This document shows, in pieces, positions 52,561-61,714 of a DNA stretch of 64,000 bases. The notes under the pieces are model-generated. The model had not been told where the DNA came from. It did not search any database and worked only from the letters and a program-made list of their open reading frames with translations. The translations under genes and the position numbers were made by a program. Origin of the DNA: Clostridiales bacterium DTU053 (GTDB taxonomy: Bacteria; Bacillota; Clostridia; Oscillospirales; Acutalibacteraceae); contig LFSO01000040.1 in assembly GCA_001512765.1 (NCBI GenBank), forward strand, positions 1 to 64,000, given 5' to 3'. Each line of letters starts with the position of its first letter. Positions within the stretch are counted from its first letter, which is position 1.

Positions 52561-53412
52561 ATGGCAAACTTCCCTATCGGCGTTATTGTTGACAGCTTCC
52601 GCATCGACATCAAAGAGGCTCTTAAAAAGGCTGCCGCTATGGGTGTTCAAGGCGTTCAGGTTTATTCCACAAGAGGAGCAATGGCTCCCGAGAATTTAAG
52701 CCCCGCTCAAAGGCGTGAGTTTTTGGATTATGTAAAATCCCTCGGACTCAAAATATCCGCTCTCTGCGGCGACCTTGGCGGCGGCGGATTTGTTCATCCC
52801 GATAAGAACCCTGAAAAGATAGAGAAATCTAAGAGAATCCTTGACCTTGCCAAGGACCTTGAAACCGATGTTGTTACAACCCACATCGGCGTGGTTCCCG
52901 CTGACCCGAATCACGACAGATATAAGATTCTTCAGGAGGCTTGCCATGAGCTTGCAGAGTATGCCGACTCACTGGAAGCTCACTTTGCAATCGAAACCGG
53001 TCCCGAAACCTCCGCAGTTTTAAAGCAGTTCCTTGATTCACTCAATTCAAAGGGCGTTGCAGTAAACCTTGACCCCGCAAACCTTGTAATGGTAACAGGC
53101 GACGACCCCGTTAAGGCTGTTCACACCCTCAAAGATTACATAGTTCACACCCATGCAAAAGACGGCGTTCAGCTGTTCTATAAGGACCCCGAACTTGTCT
53201 ACGGCATGGTTAAGAGCGAAATCGTAACAGGCCCGTCATTTGAGGAAGTTCCCCTCGGAACGGGCAGCGTTGACTTCCCCAATTACTTAAAGGCACTCAA
53301 AGACATCGGCTACACAGGCTTCCTCACCATTGAGCGCGAAGTCGGCGACAACCCCGAAAGAGATATTCAGATTGCTGTTGACTTCCTGAGAGAAACAATG
53401 GCAAAGATATAA
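52561..53412 (+). CDS. Sugar phosphate isomerase/epimerase
   Basis: A 283-residue xylose-isomerase-like TIM barrel. Putative metal-site segments are [41 protein letters not shown] and [14 protein letters not shown]; the last is common in inosose/tagatose-type epimerases. Substrate unknown. Start is ATG 52561 after GGAG. The gene is followed by argH after 23 bases and belongs to a three-gene operon. Confidence 0.82.
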   Translation: MANFPIGVIVDSFRIDIKEALKKAAAMGVQGVQVYSTRGAMAPENLSPAQRREFLDYVKSLGLKISALCGDLGGGGFVHPDKNPEKIEKSKRILDLAKDLETDVVTTHIGVVPADPNHDRYKILQEACHELAEYADSLEAHFAIETGPETSAVLKQFLDSLNSKGVAVNLDPANLVMVTGDDPVKAVHTLKDYIVHTHAKDGVQLFYKDPELVYGMVKSEIVTGPSFEEVPLGTGSVDFPNYLKALKDIGYTGFLTIEREVGDNPERDIQIAVDFLRETMAKI

Positions 53413-53435
53413 ATTACTTGAAAGGCAGAAATGTA

Positions 53436-54815
53436 ATGAAGCTCTGGGCCGGAAGATTTTCAAAGGAAGCGGATAAGGTCACCGATGCCATAAACTTCTC
53501 TATCGGCATTGACAAGAGAATGTGGCGTGAGGACATTGAAGGCAGCATCGCTCACAGCAAAATGCTATCTGAGCGGGGCATTATCTCCAATGAGGATAAA
53601 GAAAGAATAGTCGCTGCCCTGCGTCAGCTTTCCGATGAGATAGAAAAAGGCGAAACAGTTATAAGCGAGGAATATGAGGATATTCATTCCTTCGTGGAGG
53701 CTGTGTTGACTCAGCGCATAGGTGACGCGGGCAAGAGACTCCACACCGCAAGGAGCAGAAACGACCAGGTTGCGGTGGATATCAGGCTTAACCTCAGGAA
53801 TGAAACAGACAGGCTGCTGAAACTTCTTGAGGAGCTTATCGCCCTGCTCTCCGACATGGCGGAAACCTATGCGGATGTAATAATGCCCGGCTATACTCAT
53901 CTGCAAAGAGCTCAGCCGATTACCTTCGGGCACCATCTGCTGGCATACGCTGAGATGCTGCTTCGTGACAGAGGAAGACTCATTGACGCCAAAAAGAGAA
54001 TGAATGTCTGCCCCCTCGGAGCGGGCGCTCTTGCGGGTACCACATACCCCATTGACAGGGAGATGACCGCAAAGGAGCTGGGCTTTGACGCTCCCGCAAG
54101 AAACTCCCTTGACGCCGTATCCGACAGGGATTTCTGCATAGAGCTAGCTTCTGCTTTGTCTATTATCATGGTTCACCTCTCACGCTTCTCTGAGGAGATT
54201 ATCCTTTGGTGTTCCCATGAGTTTAAGTTCATAGAGCTTGACGACGCGTTCTCTACCGGCTCAAGCATTATGCCCCAAAAGAAAAACCCCGACATCGCGG
54301 AGATTGTCAGAGGCAAGGCGGGCAGGGTTTTCGGCAGTCTAATGACTCTCCTCACCGTTATGAAGGGTCTGCCGCTTGCTTACAACAAGGATATGCAGGA
54401 GGACAAGGAGGCCATCTTTGACGCCTTTGATACGGTAAGTCTGTGTCTTATGGCCTTTACCCCGATGCTCAAAACCATAAAGGTAAACAAAGAGGAAATG
54501 AGAAAAGCGGCCGCGGGCGGATTCATCAACGCCACCGACTGCGCCGACTACCTTGTGGGCAAGGGCCTCCCCTTCCGCGACGCCTATAAAATAACAGGCT
54601 CTTTGGTTGCTTACTGCATCGAAAACTCAAAGGTTCTTGAGGATTTAAGCCTTGAGGAGCTTAAAGAGTTCTCCCCTCTCTTTGAGGAGGATGTTTTCAA
54701 AGCAATCAGCCTTGAAACCTGCGTAAACAACAGGACATCCTACGGCGGACCTGCTCCCGAAAATGTAAGACTGCAGGCGAAAGCCGTCAAATCCGAACTC
54801 AGCGGTTCCAAATAA
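53436..54815 (+). CDS. argH: Argininosuccinate lyase
   Basis: Last step of arginine synthesis: argininosuccinate to arginine and fumarate. The 459-residue protein begins KLWAGRFSKEADKVTDAINFS and has LHTARSRNDQVAVDIRL, GYTHLQRAQPITFGHHLLAYAE and the fumarase-superfamily signature GSSIMPQKKNPD with catalytic Ser. The start is ATG 53436 with AAAGG upstream. No argG or other arginine gene is present; argH sits between two TIM-barrel isomerase genes with 20-23 base gaps. Confidence 0.96.
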   Translation: MKLWAGRFSKEADKVTDAINFSIGIDKRMWREDIEGSIAHSKMLSERGIISNEDKERIVAALRQLSDEIEKGETVISEEYEDIHSFVEAVLTQRIGDAGKRLHTARSRNDQVAVDIRLNLRNETDRLLKLLEELIALLSDMAETYADVIMPGYTHLQRAQPITFGHHLLAYAEMLLRDRGRLIDAKKRMNVCPLGAGALAGTTYPIDREMTAKELGFDAPARNSLDAVSDRDFCIELASALSIIMVHLSRFSEEIILWCSHEFKFIELDDAFSTGSSIMPQKKNPDIAEIVRGKAGRVFGSLMTLLTVMKGLPLAYNKDMQEDKEAIFDAFDTVSLCLMAFTPMLKTIKVNKEEMRKAAAGGFINATDCADYLVGKGLPFRDAYKITGSLVAYCIENSKVLEDLSLEELKEFSPLFEEDVFKAISLETCVNNRTSYGGPAPENVRLQAKAVKSELSGSK

Positions 54816-54835
54816 AGCGCGAAAGGATTTTTAAT

Positions 54836-55714
54836 ATGAAGATTTGCGTTAGCTCCTACAGCTTTTCATCGCTAATGAAAAGCGGAGAATACACTCTGCT
54901 TGACTGCATATCCCTTGCAAAAGAAATCGGCTGCGAGGGAATTGAGATTGCGGGCATTAATCCCCCCGATGGAGTTACAAAGGAGGAGTATGCCGCAGCC
55001 CTCAGAGATGAGGCTAAAAAGCAGGGCATGGAAATGGTAAACTACACTATCGGCGCCGACTTTTTAAACGGCAGCGACGGTGACTTTGACGCCGAGGTGG
55101 AAAGGCTTAAAAAAGAAGTAGACATAGCCGCTATTTTGGGTGTTTCGGGCATGCGCCACGACGCCACAAGAGGCTATGACGCAGCAAACCGCCATCAAAG
55201 AGGCTTTGACGACGCTCTGCCCACACTTATTGAAGGCTGCAGGCGCGTAACCGAGTATGCCGCAACAAAGGGCATTCGCACCATGGTGGAAAACCACGGC
55301 TACTTCTGCCAGGACAGCAGAAGGGTTGAAAAGCTGGTAAACGGCGTAGGTCACGACAATTTCGGCATACTTATTGATATAGGCAACTTCCTTTGCGCCG
55401 ACGAGGCTCCCGAGATTGCCGTCGCTAGGCTGGCTCCGTATGCCTATCATGTTCACGCGAAAGACTTCCATGTAAAGAGCGGCAACGCTTTGCCGCCGCA
55501 GAACGGCTTTTTCAAAACAAGAGCCGGCAATTACCTCAGAGGCGCAATAATCGGCCACGGCGAAGTTCCCGTTCTTCAGTGCATGTCCATTCTTAAAAAC
55601 GCAGGCTACGACGGCTATGTTTCAATAGAATTTGAAGGCATTGAGAACGCGAAGCTGGGAGTTCAGTACGGCTTTAATACGCTTAAATACATAAAGGATT
55701 TCCTAAACTGGTAA
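54836..55714 (+). CDS. Sugar phosphate isomerase/epimerase
   Basis: A 292-residue TIM-barrel isomerase, distantly similar to the proteins at 8.4 and 52.6 kb. Metal-site candidates are GIEIAGINPPDG, GMRHDATRGYD, MVENHGYFCQD, ILIDIGNFLCAD, HVHAKDFH and VSIEFEGIE. Relatives include hydroxypyruvate isomerase and inosose isomerases. GAAAGGAT precedes the ATG, 20 bases after argH. Last gene of the operon, closed by a strong terminator. Confidence 0.82.
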   Translation: MKICVSSYSFSSLMKSGEYTLLDCISLAKEIGCEGIEIAGINPPDGVTKEEYAAALRDEAKKQGMEMVNYTIGADFLNGSDGDFDAEVERLKKEVDIAAILGVSGMRHDATRGYDAANRHQRGFDDALPTLIEGCRRVTEYAATKGIRTMVENHGYFCQDSRRVEKLVNGVGHDNFGILIDIGNFLCADEAPEIAVARLAPYAYHVHAKDFHVKSGNALPPQNGFFKTRAGNYLRGAIIGHGEVPVLQCMSILKNAGYDGYVSIEFEGIENAKLGVQYGFNTLKYIKDFLNW

Positions 55715-55720
55715 ATTTAA

Positions 55721-55757
55721 ATTGCCGACAGCACTTTGCTTGTCGGCAATTTTTTAT
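55721..55757 (+). terminator. Terminator of the argH operon
   Basis: Perfect ten-pair stem (55721-55730 with 55741-55750), ten-base loop, T-run. Confidence 0.92.
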
Positions 55758-55858
55758 TTGCATTGATTAAGTTTATAAGAAATACTGTACAAAAATTTCA
55801 AAATGTGATATTATGCCATTGTGCACATTATTGTGTTATGTTCTTAGGAGGAAATAAA

Positions 55859-56722
55859 ATGAAAAGGAAACTGATAGCACTTCTACTTATTCTGTCTGTT
55901 CTTTTAGGCTTTGCGGCATGCGGAAAAAAGGCAACAGATGAAACAACCACAGCGGCTCCCGAGGAGACCACAGCCGCTGAGGAATCGAGCGAAACCGCTG
56001 CCGAAACCGAGCAGAACACAGACGCAAGCGAAACTCAGGCCACAAGCGAGGCTCCGTCCCAGGGCAACAACCCCACTGAGGCTCCCAGCTCTCCCAGCGG
56101 CGATGTAATCAGCAATTCCAGCACAAAGCAGCAGATTGCCGACTACTACAACAAGGCAACCGCCGCAACAAAGAAGGCTAATAAGCTGCGCGGCAAGGAA
56201 AGCGTTGAGCTTTCAAAGATTTCTGTTAACAACAACGACAGCGGCGCCATTATTAGCTTCATTAAGAGCATCCTTGGTCCCGTAATTGAGAGCAATTACG
56301 AAGTCAGCGACAGCAAGCCCATTCCCTATCATGATCAGGAAGTAAATGTGCTTGCCGATGACATTAAGAGCTTCTCCGTCACCGATAACGGCGACACCTA
56401 TACTCTTAAAATAATGCCCAAGGATGACATCAACCCTAAGAAGAGCCTTGAGGGTTCTACAGGCAGATTCTTCCCCATTGTTGAAAACATTAAGGAAATT
56501 GCCGCAGGCGTTCCCGGAGTTAAGTTTGAAGGCGGCGTTGAGCAGGGCGTAACCGCCGACTATAAAGACGCTGTTATTGAAGTAAAGATTGATAAGAAAA
56601 CCTATGAAATCGTAGGCGGCACCTACTCAATGAATATTTACCTTAACATTAACAAGGCAAGCGCCTCAATATTCAAGGTAGACAAGGCAACCGCAATTAT
56701 TTCCTACAAGCTCGTTCTGTAA
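55859..56722 (+). CDS. Lipoprotein with Thr/Glu-rich linker, unknown function
   Basis: A 287-residue lipoprotein with lipobox LGFAAC (Cys near residue 20). A long Thr/Glu/Ala/Ser/Pro linker (about residues 25-85) typical of cell-surface anchoring leads to a globular domain (from SSTKQQIADYYNKATAATKK to the end). That domain contains many beta-strands and repeats such as YTLKIMPKDD and YEIVGGTYSMNIYLNI. No catalytic motif is seen. Start is ATG 55859 after TAGGAGG; the open frame extends to 55736. It is monocistronic. Confidence 0.75.
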   Translation: MKRKLIALLLILSVLLGFAACGKKATDETTTAAPEETTAAEESSETAAETEQNTDASETQATSEAPSQGNNPTEAPSSPSGDVISNSSTKQQIADYYNKATAATKKANKLRGKESVELSKISVNNNDSGAIISFIKSILGPVIESNYEVSDSKPIPYHDQEVNVLADDIKSFSVTDNGDTYTLKIMPKDDINPKKSLEGSTGRFFPIVENIKEIAAGVPGVKFEGGVEQGVTADYKDAVIEVKIDKKTYEIVGGTYSMNIYLNINKASASIFKVDKATAIISYKLVL

Positions 56723-56737
56723 GTTAAGAAAAGATTT

Positions 56738-56770
56738 AAGCGACAGGCTAAGCCTGTCGCTTTTTTATTT
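56738..56770. terminator. Bidirectional terminator between the lipoprotein gene and spoIIIAH
   Basis: An 11-pair stem (56738-56748 with 56752-56762) with a very short loop. The T-run on the right serves the lipoprotein gene; the reverse orientation may end the spoIIIA operon. Confidence 0.88.
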
Positions 56771-57298
56771 GACGCCGGTTATGGTTATGTTCTCGGGCGG
56801 TATGTCGCTGTTGTTCATCACGATTTCTTTGATTTGCAGCACTGTGTTGTCATTGAGAACAGAGTTGGAAACCACAATGTCGATTCTGTCCTCGTTGATG
56901 ACTGCCACACATTCGCTGCCCGTTTTTGCCTTGACAAGGAGCTCTATGTCGGATTCGCTCTTGAGTCTGTTGGAGAATTTCTCAATTGTATCAGCGGCTG
57001 CGGCTACTTCTTCGGGTGTAGCGTCGTCCTTAATAAGGAGCTTGAGGGTTTCGAGCGCCTCATCATGGGCTGTGCTGCGGTTGAGCTTTACTGCGGCAAA
57101 GTACTCCTCGCCCTCGGGGGTCTGACCGTCCACAAATTCAGCTTCGCCCAAATTGCCTGTCTGGGTGGTTGATTCGGTTAAGTTGTTATCGACTTGGTTT
57201 TCGGGTCTTGTATAGTACCAGTTGATATATACCGCTACGCCTAAAAGTACCACTAATGCTGTAAGTACCAGTTGTTTTTTCTTAAAAATCTTGCCCAT
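56765..57298 (-). CDS. spoIIIAH: Stage III sporulation protein AH
   Basis: A 177-residue mother-cell protein that forms the channel ring facing forespore SpoIIQ. It has one N-terminal membrane segment (KKKQLVLTALVVLLGVAVYINWYY in outline), a charged linker, then the EscJ/PrgK-like ring-building domain (AVKLNRSTAHDEALETLKLL, VLNDNTVLQIKEIV, PPENITITGVK). It is the last gene of the operon, 14 bases after spoIIIAG. The length is shorter than the Bacillus protein but usual in Clostridia. Confidence 0.9.
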   Translation of the reverse strand: MGKIFKKKQLVLTALVVLLGVAVYINWYYTRPENQVDNNLTESTTQTGNLGEAEFVDGQTPEGEEYFAAVKLNRSTAHDEALETLKLLIKDDATPEEVAAAADTIEKFSNRLKSESDIELLVKAKTGSECVAVINEDRIDIVVSNSVLNDNTVLQIKEIVMNNSDIPPENITITGVK

Positions 57299-57312
57299 AG
57301 TTTGCCTCCAAT

Positions 57313-57852
57313 CTATTTCTGTTTCATTTTTGCTATTGATACCTTGGTTGAAGGTATGTCAAAGACAGATGTGACAATCTCGTTTATCTGCTGCTTTACA
57401 CTCGGAATGTCGCCTCCTTCACATACAACCGCCACTCCTTTAACCTTTGGCATGATTATTACGCTTTTAAGTCCGCTTTCGCCGGATGACTTGCCGTCCT
57501 CTATGATGATGTAGCTGGTTTTGGTGCTTGATTTGGCAGTCCCGCCGTCGCCTTTTATCTCCTCTTCTTTGCTTTCGTCATATATGTAAACATACTCTTC
57601 CGTTCTGTCCAAAGTAACCATTACCTTTGTCCTGCCCGCTCCCGACACGGAGGCAAGGAGGTCGGTAAGTTTATCTTCAAGTATTGACTCGTAGTCGCCG
57701 ATGGAGGGGCTTTCCGCGTCAGAATGTTTCTTTTTCGATTTGCCGCCGGGCACAAACTCGGTGCCCATGATAATAAGCATAACGGCAACGCCGATCAGCA
57801 TAATCCATAACGCCTTTTTGTCCTTTTTTAAATTCTCAAAAAGTTTACTCAA
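57313..57852 (-). CDS. spoIIIAG: Stage III sporulation protein AG
   Basis: A component of the SpoIIIA-SpoIIQ feeding-tube complex. It has a membrane segment (LWIMLIGVAVMLIIMGTEF), a Ser/Lys linker and a ring-building motif domain (YESILEDKLTDLLASVSGAGRTKVMVTLDRTEEYVYIYD in outline, then GVAVVCEGGDIPSVKQQINEIV). The start is set at TTG 57852 with a GGCGG site; TTG 57900, overlapping spoIIIAF by eight bases, is an alternative. Neighbours on both sides are spoIIIAF and spoIIIAH. Confidence 0.9.
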   Translation of the reverse strand: MSKLFENLKKDKKALWIMLIGVAVMLIIMGTEFVPGGKSKKKHSDAESPSIGDYESILEDKLTDLLASVSGAGRTKVMVTLDRTEEYVYIYDESKEEEIKGDGGTAKSSTKTSYIIIEDGKSSGESGLKSVIIMPKVKGVAVVCEGGDIPSVKQQINEIVTSVFDIPSTKVSIAKMKQK

Positions 57853-57892
57853 GCTGCATCCGCCTTTCTGCGTTCCCGAGTGTTTAAAAGCC

Positions 57893-58369
57893 TTATTCAA
57901 ACTTTGGTCTTATGCCCGTTAGCTTTTCAATTTCTTCCGCCGCCTGTTGTTTTTGCGGCTCTGTGAGTTCTGCCTTAATAACTATGTCCTTAATAATTAT
58001 GCGGCTGTCCTCCGCAATATCCGTAATTACCTCGATTTCGGAGTAATTTAGTCCCAAACTTTTAAGTTTTTCCCCTACTAAGATTTCCACTGCCGCCTTG
58101 CCCTGCTTTTCCATTAGGTAATTCATTTCATCCCTGACGGTTTCCGCTTTATCCTCAAGGTCGATTCCAAAATCTTCCCGTCTTTTGGGCAAATCGTCAA
58201 GGTCAAAGGATTTTTCTATAAAGGGCATAAGTATCACTGACAAAAGAAACAGAGAAAGAAGGGTGTTCATAGGCTTTTCCAGTTTGCCCTTTGGAATCAG
58301 ATACACGACGATTGACGACGCGATAAAGCAAATTGCGAGGTTTACCGCCCATTCTTTTATTCCTTCCAT
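57893..58369 (-). CDS. spoIIIAF: Stage III sporulation protein AF
   Basis: A 158-residue membrane protein with two N-terminal transmembrane segments (WAVNLAICFIASSIVVYLIPKGKLEKPMNTLLSLFLLSVILMPF in outline), the classical SpoIIIAF start with the PKGKLEKP turn. The soluble C-terminal domain is Lys/Glu-rich and ends in IEKLTGIRPKFE. It is 12 bases downstream of spoIIIAE and overlaps or abuts spoIIIAG. Confidence 0.92.
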   Translation of the reverse strand: MEGIKEWAVNLAICFIASSIVVYLIPKGKLEKPMNTLLSLFLLSVILMPFIEKSFDLDDLPKRREDFGIDLEDKAETVRDEMNYLMEKQGKAAVEILVGEKLKSLGLNYSEIEVITDIAEDSRIIIKDIVIKAELTEPQKQQAAEEIEKLTGIRPKFE

Positions 58370-58381
58370 TTGCTCCTCCCG

Positions 58382-59536
58382 TTAACCGTTGCTGATTGAG
58401 ACCACAAGACCCAATGAAACAATCATAAGTACCGCGTTAAAGCAGAGTATCGCGAATATGACGCTAAGCCCTGAGGCAAGGCCGTCAATCATTTTTTGTA
58501 TGCTCTCAATGCCGAACATCTCCGAGGCAAACGCGGCGCCTTTTAAGGATATAATCCACAAAAGAATGTGTATTACCGCGGGGATGTTGATAAGGGCGAC
58601 TATCAGGATTCCCACCGCTCCGACGGTGGATTTAACCACCTGAAGGCTGCCGATTATGGACGAGAGAGCGTCGCCGATGGAGCTTCCGATAACGGGAATT
58701 GCGGTGCCGATTACGAATTTCGCTCCCTTTAAAGCAAGGGCGTCGACTGAGCCCGCAAGTATTCCCCTTATTGTCAAAAGACCCGCGAATATGGTGCCCG
58801 CAAAGCTGAGGACTATGGTTGTCGCCTTCTTTATAAAGTTCGCGATGCTTTCGATATTGATAATCGGGTTTATGCTGCCCGCCATGCTGAGCGCCATATA
58901 TACCCCGGAGAAGGGGGTTATAAAACTGTTGCAAACCTGCGAGGAAACCTGGGCCGCGGTAAAAGCGATGCCGTTGTAGCTGAGCGCCGAAGCCGCCTTG
59001 CCAGCCGCGGCGATAAGTCCCGTCAAAATCGGCACCAAGGTCAGCATAACCTTTGATGTGGCGTTTATAGCCGATACTGCGCCGCCTATGCACTGAGAAA
59101 TTGGCTTGATTATAATCATTGCCCCGGCGAGGACAAAGACATATCCGAATATGCTCCCCTTGCCCTCAAGATCCGGGATATAACAGCTGATTAAAGAAAA
59201 CAGGATAACTATGCCGACCAAAGAAAACGCGGCTTTTAGGGGCTCTTTTAAGCCTCCTGTGACTATTGAGAAGATAAGGTCTATAATCTTTCTCGGCGAC
59301 AAATCAAAGATATGCTGAGCGTCAAAATCTTCTATTCCCAGTTCTTTCAGCATTTCCCTCGTGTCGTCGTCGATGAGATTAAAAAGCTCGTACGCCCCTG
59401 CGGATTTAAGCTGCTCTGAGTAAACTTCCGATTCATCAATCTCAGAGCTTTCCGCATGCGCCTGTGCCCCTAAAAGGGGAAGCAAAAAGAGGCTTATTAT
59501 TATTCCGCACAGTATCTTTTTGACTTTGTTTTTCAT
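58382..59536 (-). CDS. spoIIIAE: Stage III sporulation protein AE
   Basis: A 384-residue polytopic membrane protein with a signal-like N-terminus, an extracytoplasmic acidic loop (LKELGIEDFDAQHIFDLSPRKII in outline) and about eight hydrophobic segments with the family blocks NPIINIESIANFIKKA and GLLTIRGILAGSVDALALKG. It is the largest and most conserved SpoIIIA membrane subunit and is needed for the mother cell-forespore channel. It starts 10 bases after spoIIIAD. Confidence 0.95.
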   Translation of the reverse strand: MKNKVKKILCGIIISLFLLPLLGAQAHAESSEIDESEVYSEQLKSAGAYELFNLIDDDTREMLKELGIEDFDAQHIFDLSPRKIIDLIFSIVTGGLKEPLKAAFSLVGIVILFSLISCYIPDLEGKGSIFGYVFVLAGAMIIIKPISQCIGGAVSAINATSKVMLTLVPILTGLIAAAGKAASALSYNGIAFTAAQVSSQVCNSFITPFSGVYMALSMAGSINPIINIESIANFIKKATTIVLSFAGTIFAGLLTIRGILAGSVDALALKGAKFVIGTAIPVIGSSIGDALSSIIGSLQVVKSTVGAVGILIVALINIPAVIHILLWIISLKGAAFASEMFGIESIQKMIDGLASGLSVIFAILCFNAVLMIVSLGLVVSISNG

Positions 59537-59546
59537 AGCTCTTCCC

Positions 59547-59930
59547 TTATTTTCCTATAAGCTCCAAGGCGAACCTTGCGACCGAGATGAGAAGGGGCAG
59601 AGAAAGCGTCAGCACTACTGTTTTGCCCGCAAGCTCCACCTTGTTGGCAAGCGCGCTTTCGCCGCAGTCAATGCAGGTGTCGTGCGCAAGTTCGGTTATG
59701 AGAGAGATTCCAAGCGCCTTTGCAAGAATTGCCACATACTCGGTCTTTACTGAGCTTATGTCAATTAGGTTTTGAAAAGTATCCAGAAGCTGCTTTACAT
59801 CTGGCAGAATCAAAAGCAGAATTACAACAACAGCTCCGAGCTGCAAAAGTATGGTAAACTCCCTTTTATGCACCCACAAAAGCACATAAAGAACGGAAAT
59901 AACAAGGGCAACAGCCGCAACCTTAAACAT
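59547..59930 (-). CDS. spoIIIAD: Stage III sporulation protein AD
   Basis: A 127-residue membrane protein with four hydrophobic segments and the SpoIIIAD block EYVAILAKALGISLITELAHDTCIDCGESALANKVELAGK in outline. It begins one base inside the end of spoIIIAC. The Cys-containing THDxC..CGE region is characteristic and separates it from SpoIIIAC. Confidence 0.93.
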   Translation of the reverse strand: MFKVAAVALVISVLYVLLWVHKREFTILLQLGAVVVILLLILPDVKQLLDTFQNLIDISSVKTEYVAILAKALGISLITELAHDTCIDCGESALANKVELAGKTVVLTLSLPLLISVARFALELIGK

Positions 59931-60124
59931 CAGATGTTAAACACGGATCTTATGTACTTAAACAGCTCATCAATGCCCGGCAGCAGCATCATAAGCACGA
60001 TAATAAGACCCGCAATAGTGGTTATCATTGTATATTCTTCCTTTTGAGAACGGGAGAGAATGTGGTTAAGTATTGCCACTATAAGACCCACTGCCGCTAT
60101 TTTGAAGATTACATCTACTTCCAT
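59930..60124 (-). CDS. spoIIIAC: Stage III sporulation protein AC
   Basis: A 64-residue membrane protein with two hydrophobic helices (FKIAAVGLIVAILNHIL and TTIAGLIIVLMMLLP), typical size for SpoIIIAC. It overlaps spoIIIAD by one base. A 47-base gap separates it from spoIIIAB; no hairpin was noticed there. Confidence 0.93.
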   Translation of the reverse strand: MEVDVIFKIAAVGLIVAILNHILSRSQKEEYTMITTIAGLIIVLMMLLPGIDELFKYIRSVFNI

Positions 60125-60171
60125 AAAGCCCTATCACCTACTGATATTTATTTCCTGTTCTTTATGTACTG

Positions 60172-60681
60172 CTATATGAGTATGATTATTACAGCAAGAC
60201 CGCCCAGAATCCCCAAAGCCGAATAAAACTCCTTGTACTTCGCCTCATAGCCCCTTGCCTCCTCGAGCTTTAGAGAGATAAGCTCGGAATACATTTGGCA
60301 GACCTGCTCCTGACCCAGCGCGTCGCTGGTGCCAATCTCCTCACCCAAGGAGTAAAGGAGCCTTAAATCATCGTCTTTCAGACTCCCTGCGGCTTTGTAT
60401 TCCTCAACGGCGTTTTTCCAAGCCGAGGGGAAATCCTCTCCCGATTCCATACGGTTTGAACAGACTTGAAGGAAGGTAAGCGGCGAAAGCTCTCGTTTTT
60501 CCGCAAGGTTCTTGATAATATCCTGTATGGGGGACATAAGATACCTTATTTCAGCCGCCATGAACTTTATCATAGATGATACCGCCTCAAGCTCCTTTAC
60601 CCTCTTAGACATACTCAAGGCATATGCCCTTGCGCCCGCAAATATCGTTATAGCCAGCATGGCTATTCCTATATATTTCAT
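60172..60681 (-). CDS. spoIIIAB: Stage III sporulation protein AB
   Basis: A 169-residue protein with an N-terminal membrane segment, a helical GspF/SpoIIIAB-like domain (KELEAVSSMIKFMAAEIRYLMSPI in outline, then SFGLG-like GTSDALGQEQ), and a C-terminal hydrophobic helix. The start is ATG 60681 with AGGTGA eight bases before; an in-frame GTG lies at 60693. The coding region overlaps the 3' end of spoIIIAA by 77 bases, which is unusually long for this operon. Confidence 0.9.
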   Translation of the reverse strand: MKYIGIAMLAITIFAGARAYALSMSKRVKELEAVSSMIKFMAAEIRYLMSPIQDIIKNLAEKRELSPLTFLQVCSNRMESGEDFPSAWKNAVEEYKAAGSLKDDDLRLLYSLGEEIGTSDALGQEQVCQMYSELISLKLEEARGYEAKYKEFYSALGILGGLAVIIILI

Positions 60682-61636
60682 CGGTGATATCACCTGCCTT
60701 TACTATCTCCTCGACCTGACCGGGGTTCATGGCGTTTTTAAGGAAAACCACCGTTTCAAACTCCCCCGTGGAAAGAAGGGTTCTGACTTGCGGTCTTTTG
60801 AAGAAATCCTCTTTTCCGCTTGAATGGACAGAGAGTATAAACTTTACGCCCGAATTCAGACCCTCGGTGACCGCCTTTGCGTCACTTAAACTGCCGATTT
60901 CGTCGCAGATTACGATTTCCGGAGCCATTGAGCGGACTACATGGATAATACCCTCGTCCTTTTTGCAGCCACGCAGAACATCGCAGTTGATTCCAAGGCT
61001 CTCCCCGTCGTCGGTAAAGTTTGATAGCTCAAATCTTTCGTCCACAACCGAGACCTTGAAGTAATTATCCCTGTAGCCTGAGGATAGCTGCCTTGCCATA
61101 TCCCTCAGCACGGTTGTCTTGCCGCAAAGGGGAGGGCCTGTGATTATTAGGCTCTTTATGCCGCCGTTCCATAGCAAGTCAAGAATTCTTACAGAGCAAC
61201 CGGTGTGGTCCCTTGCGATTCGGATATTTAAAGATGAGGCGTCACGGACATTTGAGATTCTGCCGTCGGTGCCGACCGCCGTTCCGCAGATGCCCATTCT
61301 GTGACCGCTGCCAAAGGTAATGAAGCCCTTCGCAATGCTTTCCTGATGGCTGTAGAGGGAGTAGCCGCTCGCCTTTTTAAGCGTTGCCGCAACCTGCTCC
61401 TTTGTGGCAACCATAGCGCTCTTGTATGTGGTAAAGGCTACCCTGCCGCTTTTCTCCAGAAAGCACACGCCGTAGAGTCCGCAAAGCATCACGGGTCTGC
61501 CTGTTCTGATTCTTATTTCCTGCGTGTCAGCCTTAATGCTTTCGGGCAGTCCCAAAAGAGCCGAGGCAATTTCTGGCGCTGCGACGGCCGCGGCCTCATC
61601 AAATCTTTGGGCGTTTTTGTCCTCCACTCTTTTCAC
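60605..61636 (-). CDS. spoIIIAA: Stage III sporulation protein AA (ATPase)
   Basis: A 343-residue AAA+/secretion-type ATPase that energises the SpoIIIA channel. It contains EIRIRTGRPVML, the YSLYSHQESIAKGFIT and GGRMG-type segments, Walker A ITGPPLCGKTTVLRD, Walker B MAPEIVICDEIGS and VHSSGKEDFFKRPQVR. It starts with GTG 61636. The last ~25 residues (HAGYNDICGRKGICLEYV and just before) run into spoIIIAB in another frame and are longer than I expect for the family, so the natural stop may have been lost. No clear SigE promoter was identified in front of it. Confidence 0.92.
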   Translation of the reverse strand: MKRVEDKNAQRFDEAAAVAAPEIASALLGLPESIKADTQEIRIRTGRPVMLCGLYGVCFLEKSGRVAFTTYKSAMVATKEQVAATLKKASGYSLYSHQESIAKGFITFGSGHRMGICGTAVGTDGRISNVRDASSLNIRIARDHTGCSVRILDLLWNGGIKSLIITGPPLCGKTTVLRDMARQLSSGYRDNYFKVSVVDERFELSNFTDDGESLGINCDVLRGCKKDEGIIHVVRSMAPEIVICDEIGSLSDAKAVTEGLNSGVKFILSVHSSGKEDFFKRPQVRTLLSTGEFETVVFLKNAMNPGQVEEIVKAGDITDEIYRNSHAGYNDICGRKGICLEYV

Positions 61637-61714
61637 CGACCTTTAAATGCTCTTTGCTTAATAATTCTTATGACATCTTGTCCTTTGTTAGAACTAATGA
61701 CTAATGAAGACAAA

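Noticed and set aside
57313-57900. Extended spoIIIAG start at TTG 57900
   Set aside because: The ribosome site favours TTG 57852; the longer form overlaps spoIIIAF and adds residues unlike SpoIIIAG, though it cannot be excluded.
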